10,289 nt of DNA from Caulobacteraceae bacterium (GTDB taxonomy: Bacteria; Pseudomonadota; Alphaproteobacteria; Caulobacterales; Caulobacteraceae). The stretch covers positions 1-10,289 of the forward strand of contig JADZBR010000142.1 in assembly GCA_020852035.1 (NCBI GenBank), read 5' to 3'. A program made the position numbers and the translations under genes. This document shows positions 6,606-10,289 of this stretch, piece after piece (the first letter of the stretch is position 1; every line of letters starts with the position of its first letter). The notes under the pieces were generated by a model. It saw nothing but the letters and a program-made list of their open reading frames with translations, ran no database searches and had not been told where the DNA came from.

Positions 6606-7121
6606 TTAGCGCTTCGAGAACTGGAAGGAACGTCGGGCCTTGGCCTTGCCGTACTTCTTGCGCTCCACGACGCGGCTGTCGCGGGTCAGGAAGCCGTGCG
6701 GCTTCAGCGCCGCGCGCAGGCCCGGCTCGTAGTAGGTCAGGGCCTTAGAAAGGCCGTGGCGCACCGCGCCGGCCTGGCCGGAGAGGCCCGAGCCCGTCAC
6801 GGTCACGTCGACGTCGAACTGGCCGAGGCGATCGGTCACTTCCAGCGGCTGGGCGATCATCATCCGCAGCACCGGGCGAGCGAAGTAGACCTCCTGGTCG
6901 CGGCCGTTGATGGTGATCTTGCCCTTGCCCGGCTTGATCCAGACGCGGGCGACCGCGTTCTTGCGCTTGCCGGTGGCGTAGCTGCGGCCCTGGGCGTCGC
7001 GGACAGGCTCGCGGACGATCTGGGACTCCGGATTGGACGAAAGCGCCTTCAGCGCGTCGAAGCCGGTGGCGGCTTCGGCGGGCGCTTCCGGAGCGGCGGC
7101 GGTGTCTTGAGTGTCCGACAT
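6606..7121 (-). CDS. rpsI: 30S ribosomal protein S9
   Basis: 171 residues from ATG 7121; a GTG at 7127 overlapping the rplM TGA as GTGA is an alternative start giving 173. S9 binds 16S rRNA in the small-subunit head, and its C-terminal tail reaches the P-site tRNA. The S9 core begins at about residue 46 (RSYATGKRKNAVARVWIKPGKG) and includes GSGLSGQAGAVRHGLSKAL and the basic C-terminus RKKYGKAKARRSFQFSKR. The 40-45-residue Ala/Glu/Pro-rich N-terminal extension is absent from E. coli S9 (about 130 residues) but usual in Alphaproteobacteria. It is co-transcribed with rplM, from which it is separated by only 2 bases (or overlaps, with the GTG start), and ends before an intrinsic terminator. Confidence 0.97.
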   Translation of the reverse strand: MSDTQDTAAAPEAPAEAATGFDALKALSSNPESQIVREPVRDAQGRSYATGKRKNAVARVWIKPGKGKITINGRDQEVYFARPVLRMMIAQPLEVTDRLGQFDVDVTVTGSGLSGQAGAVRHGLSKALTYYEPGLRAALKPHGFLTRDSRVVERKKYGKAKARRSFQFSKR

Positions 7122-7123
7122 GC

Positions 7124-7594
7124 TCACTGGGTCCGGGTGTTCTTGGCGTTCAGGCTGGCGAACGCGATGGTTTCGGGGCTTTGCGCCTCATGCGGATGCT
7201 CACCGGCGTTATAGATGCGCAGGTGGGTCATCTGGGCGCGGGCCAGCGGGCTTTCCTTCGGCAGCATGCGCTCGACGGCCTTCTCGAGCACGCGCTCGGG
7301 GAAGCGGCCGGACAGCTGGCGGCCGGCGCTGATCTCCTTGATGCCGCCCGGGTGGCCGGTGTGGCGGTAGTAGATCTTCTGCTCCAGCTTGCGGCCGGTG
7401 AACTTCACCTTGTCGGCGTTGATCACGACGACATGGTCGCCGCAGTCGACGTGCGGGGTGTAGTCGGGCCGATGCTTGCCGCGAAGGCGCATCGCGATGA
7501 ACGAGGCGAGGCGGCCGACCACGGCGTTCTCGGCGTCGATCACGATCCACTTCTTCTCGACCTCGGCGGGCTTCAGCGAAGCCGTGGTCTTCAT
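7124..7594 (-). CDS. rplM: 50S ribosomal protein L13
   Basis: 156 residues from ATG 7594. A tandem ATG at 7597 could add one Met; an alternative upstream reading is not supported. L13 is an early-assembly 23S rRNA-binding protein. Motifs: KKWIVIDAENAVVGRLAS (about 14-31), RGKHRPDYTPHVDCGDHVVVINADKVKFTGRK (38-69), the RHTGHPGG stretch, and the L13 signature region AVERMLPKESPLARAQMTHLRIYNAGEHPHEAQ (106-138). It is first in the conserved rplM-rpsI pair. In other bacteria this operon is autoregulated by L13 binding its own leader; here a hairpin in the upstream region might serve a similar role, but that is inference. Confidence 0.97.
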   Translation of the reverse strand: MKTTASLKPAEVEKKWIVIDAENAVVGRLASFIAMRLRGKHRPDYTPHVDCGDHVVVINADKVKFTGRKLEQKIYYRHTGHPGGIKEISAGRQLSGRFPERVLEKAVERMLPKESPLARAQMTHLRIYNAGEHPHEAQSPETIAFASLNAKNTRTQ

Positions 7595-7657
7595 CATGGG
7601 ACGTATCCGTCGGAAACTTGGCGCGATGGCCCGGATGGCCTTCGCAAAGGAGGCGCG

Positions 7658-7686
7658 CATGTACGGGCGGGCAAGCCTCCTGTCAA
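7658..7686 (-). promoter_or_regulatory. Candidate proximal promoter of rplM-rpsI
   Basis: Minus strand: a perfect TTGACA (7686-7681), a 17-base spacer, then TACATG (7663-7658, 3 of 6 to TATAAT). A start near 7651 would leave a leader of about 55 bases. A 6-bp inverted repeat, GGAGGC (7649-7654) and GCCTCC (7675-7680), lies across the spacer and just beyond the -10. The -35 is ideal and the -10 weak, as is common in Alphaproteobacteria. Confidence 0.45.
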
Positions 7687-7688
7687 CC

Positions 7689-7718
7689 GCTTTGGTGCGC
7701 GCAGATGTCGCGCAAAGC
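7689..7718 (-). other. Hairpin in the rplM upstream/leader region
   Basis: GCTTTG (7689-7694) pairs with CAAAGC (7713-7718). Inside it CGCG pairs with CGCG around a 7-base loop, with three unpaired bases on one side. It would be part of the rplM leader RNA only if transcription starts at the distal promoter (7749-7777). It could be an L13 autoregulatory site or a processing site; neither is shown by sequence alone. Confidence 0.35.
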
Positions 7719-7744
7719 CTTATTTCACAAGGGATTTCGCATCT

Positions 7745-7760
7745 TGGTATTATAATACCA
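7745..7760. promoter_or_regulatory. 16-bp perfect palindrome over the rplM -10 box; candidate operator
   Basis: TGGTATTATAATACCA reads identically on both strands and contains TATAAT in both directions. It fully covers the -10 box of the distal rplM promoter. TGGTA...TACCA arms resemble operators of dimeric repressors such as GntR- or LacI-family proteins, but no regulator gene is nearby and I cannot assign one. Confidence 0.5.
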
Positions 7761-7777
7761 TAGAAATCCGTTGTCAC
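7749..7777 (-). promoter_or_regulatory. Near-consensus distal promoter of rplM-rpsI
   Basis: Minus strand: GTGACA (7777-7772, 5 of 6 to TTGACA), exactly 17 bases, then TATAAT (7754-7749, 6 of 6). Transcription would start near 7742, leaving a leader of about 145 bases. It is the best sigma-70-type match in the window and lies in the only A/T-rich stretch. Confidence 0.65.
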
Positions 7778-7781
7778 GGGT

Positions 7782-7811
7782 TTGCGACACAGCGGCTCTA
7801 GACGCTAGACC
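7782..7811 (+). promoter_or_regulatory. Weak candidate promoter of the PhoX-like gene
   Basis: TTGCGA (7782-7787), 18 bases, then GCTAGACC (7804-7811), which fits the Caulobacter housekeeping -10 pattern GCTANAWC at 7 of 8 positions. A tandem CTAGAC repeat occurs at 7798-7810. There is no clear Pho box. Low confidence. Confidence 0.25.
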
Positions 7812-7835
7812 ACGATTTCTTCCTCGGGGTTTATC

Positions 7836-9242
7836 ATGGCCGTTTCCCGCCGCGCCCTCCTCGGCGCCGCCGCTGTCTCCACCGCCTTTGGCGGCTTCGC
7901 GCTGAAGGCGCAGGGCCAGGCGGTCGAAGAAAGCTACCGCAACGAGGTGTTCGGTTACGGCCCGCTGAAGCCCGACCCGAAGGGCCTGTTCGACCTGCCG
8001 GAGGGCTTTTCCTACCGCGTCGTCTCGCGCTTCGGCGACACGATGGACGATGGCCTGATCGTGCCGGACAAGGCCGACGGCATGGCCTGTTTCGCCCTGG
8101 ACGCCGACCGGGTGACGCTGGTCCGCAACCACGAGCTCAGCTGGCGCAACCCCGACAGCGGGCCGCTGGGCCCCGGCCGCAAACTGCTGGACAGGCTCGA
8201 CCGCTCGCTCGCCTACGACCTCGACGACGACGGCTACCCCCTCCCCGGCGGCTGCACGCGGCTGGTCTACGACATCAGGCGCGGCGTGCTGGAAAGCCAG
8301 CACCTGGCGCTCACCGGCACGGTGGTGAACTGCGCCGGCGGCGGCACGCCCTGGGGCGCCTGGCTCTCCTGTGAGGAAAACACCGCCAAGGCCGGCTCTG
8401 CGGGGGCCAAGGACCACGGCTGGGTCTATGAGGTTCCGGCCCTCGGCAAGGGCCTCGTGCAGGCCACGCCGCTGACCGGCATGGGCCGCTTTCAGCATGA
8501 GGCGGTGGCGGTCGATCCGCGCACCGGCGTGATCTACCTCACAGAGGACTCCTTCGATCACAAGGGGCTCTTCTACCGCTTCCTGCCCAATGACCGGACC
8601 GCACCGGCCAAGGGCGGCAGGCTGCAGGCGCTCGGCCTGAAGGCCGCGCCTGAGGGCGGCGATGTTCGCAACTTCGACGGCCAGATCACCTGGAAGCCGG
8701 GCGACTGGCAGGAGGTCGTGTGGATCGACCTCGAAGGCATCGACAACCCGCACGACGACCTGCGCTTCCGCGGCCAGAAGGCCGGCGCGGCCTTCGTCGG
8801 CCGTGGCGAGGGGGTGTTCTGGGGCAAGGACGGCGTCTACTTCACCGCCACTTCCTCCGGCCCCGCCAAGCACGGCCAAGTGCTGCGCTATGTGCCGAGT
8901 CCGAAGGAGGGCCAACTGGGCGAAGCCGACCGGCCGGGCCGCCTGCAGCTCTTCGTCGAGCCGACCGATGCGCGGGTGATGGACTATGCCGACAACCTGG
9001 CGGTGGCCCCCTGGGGGCACATCCTGGCCTGCGAGGACCGCTATTCCGACACCCTGAAGAACCACCTGAAGGGCCTGACGCCGGAGGGGCGCGTCTACAC
9101 CATCGGGCGCAACGTCCACCCGGACAACGCCGAACTGGCCGGCGTCTGCGCCTCGCCGGACGGCCGGGTGGTGTTCGTCAACATCTACCAGCCGGGCATA
9201 ACGCTGGCGATCACCGGGCCGTGGAGCGCTTTTCGGGCCTGA
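7836..9242 (+). CDS. PhoX/DUF839-family Tat-exported protein (putative phosphatase)
   Basis: 468 residues. The N-terminus MAVSRRALLGAAAVSTAFGG is a twin-arginine signal (SRRALLG) with a hydrophobic stretch and likely cleavage near residues 25-29, so the protein is exported folded. Family landmarks: YGPLKPDPKGLFDLPEGFSYRVVS (41-64), ADGMACF (80-86), RNHE (97-100), GGCTRLVYD (138-146), NCAGGGTPWGAWLSCEEN (165-182), GRFQHEAVAVDP (217-228), YLTED (234-238), FDGQI (280-284) and a late CED (399-401). PhoX enzymes are calcium- and iron-dependent alkaline phosphatases with a beta-propeller, and the NCAGG cysteine region belongs to their metal site. This protein is shorter than classical PhoX (over 600 residues), so family membership is firm but phosphatase activity is inferred. 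The ribosome binding site is weak (GGGG). The lipase-like gene follows in the same direction. Confidence 0.88.
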   Translation: MAVSRRALLGAAAVSTAFGGFALKAQGQAVEESYRNEVFGYGPLKPDPKGLFDLPEGFSYRVVSRFGDTMDDGLIVPDKADGMACFALDADRVTLVRNHELSWRNPDSGPLGPGRKLLDRLDRSLAYDLDDDGYPLPGGCTRLVYDIRRGVLESQHLALTGTVVNCAGGGTPWGAWLSCEENTAKAGSAGAKDHGWVYEVPALGKGLVQATPLTGMGRFQHEAVAVDPRTGVIYLTEDSFDHKGLFYRFLPNDRTAPAKGGRLQALGLKAAPEGGDVRNFDGQITWKPGDWQEVVWIDLEGIDNPHDDLRFRGQKAGAAFVGRGEGVFWGKDGVYFTATSSGPAKHGQVLRYVPSPKEGQLGEADRPGRLQLFVEPTDARVMDYADNLAVAPWGHILACEDRYSDTLKNHLKGLTPEGRVYTIGRNVHPDNAELAGVCASPDGRVVFVNIYQPGITLAITGPWSAFRA

Positions 9243-9290
9243 CAGGCTCGTGAAGGCGGCGCAAGATCGCCACCGCCGGGCATAGCCGAC

Positions 9291-9295
9291 GGAGG
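9291..9295 (+). promoter_or_regulatory. Ribosome binding site for the GTG start of the lipase-like gene
   Basis: GGAGG, five bases before GTG 9301. It supports the non-ATG start, since the next in-frame ATG (residue 34, about 9400) would remove the beginning of the domain. Confidence 0.7.
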
Positions 9296-9300
9296 GGCGC

Positions 9301-9990
9301 GTGATCACGATCTATGAGCTGAGCCTGCTGGCCCGCGCCGTCTACGAGACCTCCCCGGCGGTCGAGGGCTGGGTCTGCACCGCCACGCGGGCCGGCGGCA
9401 TGTGGGACGGCTTCCAGGGCGCGGCCTTCACCAAGGGCCAGAAGACCGTGATCGCTTTCCGCGGCACGACCGGATCGGCGTCGGACGTCCTGGCCGACCT
9501 GAAGCTCGGCTGCGGCATGAACACCAGCCACTTCTCGCAGGCCGAAGACTTCTTCGGCGAGTTCGGCGGATCGGACACCCTGCTGTGCGGGCATTCGTTG
9601 GGCGGCGCCATCGCCCAGATCGTCGGCAACCGGCGGAGCGCCAAGTTCGCGACCTTCAACGCCCCCGGCGTGGCCGTCGTGGCCTCGCGCAACATATTCG
9701 ACGCCACGCCGCAGATGACGGCGGTCCGGCTGGCGGGCGCGGCCTACAGCACCCTGCGCCATCCCTTCCAGGCCGCCCGCGACGTCGCGGCGGCCTTCAA
9801 CCGGGTGACCGGAATCAATGTGTGCCTGGCCGCGGACGTGGTCAGCGCCATCGGCGTGCACTACGGCAACGTCGTCCGCATCCCCGGCACAGGCTCCAAT
9901 CCGCTGAGCCAGCACGGCATCGACACCGTGGTGGAGGTGCTGGGCTCCAACGTCATCGGCCGGTTGGACATCGACAGCCTCAGCAGCTGA
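9301..9990 (+). CDS. Class-3-lipase-like alpha/beta hydrolase
   Basis: 229 residues from GTG 9301, with GGAGG five bases upstream. It has the fungal-lipase/class 3 pattern: VIAFRGTTGSASDVLADLKLG (50-70), the nucleophile elbow LLCGHSLGGAIAQ with S99 (94-106), and KFATFNAPG (115-123). A candidate acid D179 lies in the stretch LAADVVSAIGVHYG and a candidate His is H205 in LSQHGIDTVVEVL. The triad is therefore complete by position, though D179 and H205 are assigned by pattern only. There is no signal peptide or transmembrane segment, so it is probably cytoplasmic or exported by a non-Sec route. It lies 58 bases after the PhoX-like gene and converges with ctaA with only 9 bases between. Substrate is unknown: lipase, esterase or phospholipase are all possible. 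Confidence 0.82.
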   Translation: MITIYELSLLARAVYETSPAVEGWVCTATRAGGMWDGFQGAAFTKGQKTVIAFRGTTGSASDVLADLKLGCGMNTSHFSQAEDFFGEFGGSDTLLCGHSLGGAIAQIVGNRRSAKFATFNAPGVAVVASRNIFDATPQMTAVRLAGAAYSTLRHPFQAARDVAAAFNRVTGINVCLAADVVSAIGVHYGNVVRIPGTGSNPLSQHGIDTVVEVLGSNVIGRLDIDSLSS

Positions 9991-9999
9991 CCCGCAGCG

Positions 10000-10289
10000 T
10001 CAGATCCGGCGCACGCGCCAGGCGAAGGCGGTCGCCAGCGCCAGCAGAACCGCCGCGACGAGCTGGTGAAGCATTCCAAGCCATAGGGGCGTGCCGGCCA
10101 TCAGGGTCAGGATGCCGAGCAGCGCCTGCACGCCGACCGCCGACGAGGTGGCCAGCGCCAGCGACTTCGATTCCGGCGCCAGATAGCTCGACCGCCGCGC
10201 GTTGAACGCCAGCCCGCTCGCCACCGCGACCAGGAGATAGGCCAGCAGGCGGTGATGCAGTTGCACGGCGCCGCGGCTGTGGGCGATCG
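10000..10289 (-). CDS. ctaA: Heme A synthase (CtaA/COX15), C-terminal part (gene runs off right edge)
   Basis: Converts heme O to heme A for aa3-type cytochrome oxidase, in the inner membrane. About 95 C-terminal residues are visible, ending at TGA 10000. The frame stays open to the edge; the visible sequence starts ...IAHSRGAVQLHHRLLAY. The conserved histidines of the second four-helix bundle appear in QLHHRLLAY and, about 50 residues later, in GMLHQLVAA. Three hydrophobic helices can be traced (LLAYLLVAVASGLAF, LATSSAVGVQALLGILTLMAG, MLHQLVAAVLLALATAFAW), followed by a short basic tail WRVRRI on the cytoplasmic side. The QLHH...LGILTL...LHQ pattern is specific for this family. It presumably belongs to a longer minus-strand transcript starting outside the window. 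Confidence 0.9.
   Translation of the reverse strand, partial: IAHSRGAVQLHHRLLAYLLVAVASGLAFNARRSSYLAPESKSLALATSSAVGVQALLGILTLMAGTPLWLGMLHQLVAAVLLALATAFAWRVRRI

Noticed and set aside
5856..7214. 452-codon plus-strand frame over argC and rpsI
   Set aside because: It crosses two well-identified minus-strand genes and a terminator, and its translation has no domain signature.
7751..7756. TATAAT on the plus strand as promoter of the PhoX-like gene
   Set aside because: No -35-like hexamer lies at 16-19 bases upstream (CAAGGG and neighbours), and there is no extended -10 TG. The match follows from the palindrome, whose minus-strand copy has a proper -35.
7725..9308. 527-codon open frame antisense to the PhoX-like gene
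   Set aside because: Composition is typical of an antisense GC-rich shadow, with no recognisable motif. The plus-strand protein has clear family motifs and a Tat signal.
1..10289. CRISPR array, tRNA/rRNA, integrase/transposase or phage genes
   Set aside because: No regularly spaced repeats, no cloverleaf-type sequences and no mobile-element protein motifs were seen on either strand. Nearly all of the window is filled by the identified core genes.

Overview
This is a strongly GC-rich window with a marked G/C bias at third codon positions. Its gene content points to an alphaproteobacterium, most likely Caulobacterales (Caulobacter or Phenylobacterium-like). The grounds are a type-2 (short) ArgC, an S9 protein with an acidic/Ala-rich N-terminal extension, a class I PHA synthase, an AlaC-type aminotransferase next to homoserine dehydrogenase, and a CtaA/COX15 heme A synthase. 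The order-level assignment is inference from protein style and gene order; no search was run.

Layout. (1) 1-2506, minus strand: a small predicted lipoprotein, then alaC (alanine-forming aminotransferase), then hom (homoserine dehydrogenase, running off the left edge). alaC and hom overlap by ATGA. (2) 2583-4460, plus strand: phaC, a complete class I polyhydroxyalkanoate synthase, divergent from the lipoprotein gene. (3) 4463-4604: a compact non-coding element of two inverted, hairpin-forming units, filling almost all of the gap between the convergent phaC and msrB genes. (4) 4607-7597, minus strand: rplM-rpsI (ribosomal proteins L13 and S9), an intrinsic terminator, then argC, a GNAT acetyltransferase and an exported MsrB. 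Stop/start overlaps or near-overlaps join most neighbours. (5) 7598-7835: a divergent regulatory region with a near-consensus promoter for rplM and an A/T-rich 16-bp perfect palindrome sitting on its -10 box. (6) 7836-9990, plus strand: a Tat-exported PhoX/DUF839-family protein and a class-3-lipase-like alpha/beta hydrolase. (7) 10000-10289, minus strand: the C-terminal part of heme A synthase.

The genes are mainly core metabolism: amino-acid synthesis (hom, alaC, argC), translation (rplM, rpsI), carbon storage (phaC), oxidative repair (msrB), phosphate-ester or related hydrolysis (PhoX-like) and respiratory cofactor synthesis (ctaA). I found no mobile element, phage gene, CRISPR array, tRNA or rRNA, and no convincing undescribed multi-gene system. 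The most interesting signals are non-coding: the paired-hairpin repeat at 4463-4604, the palindrome-on-promoter at 7745-7777, and a second palindrome placed exactly between candidate -35 and -10 boxes upstream of alaC.
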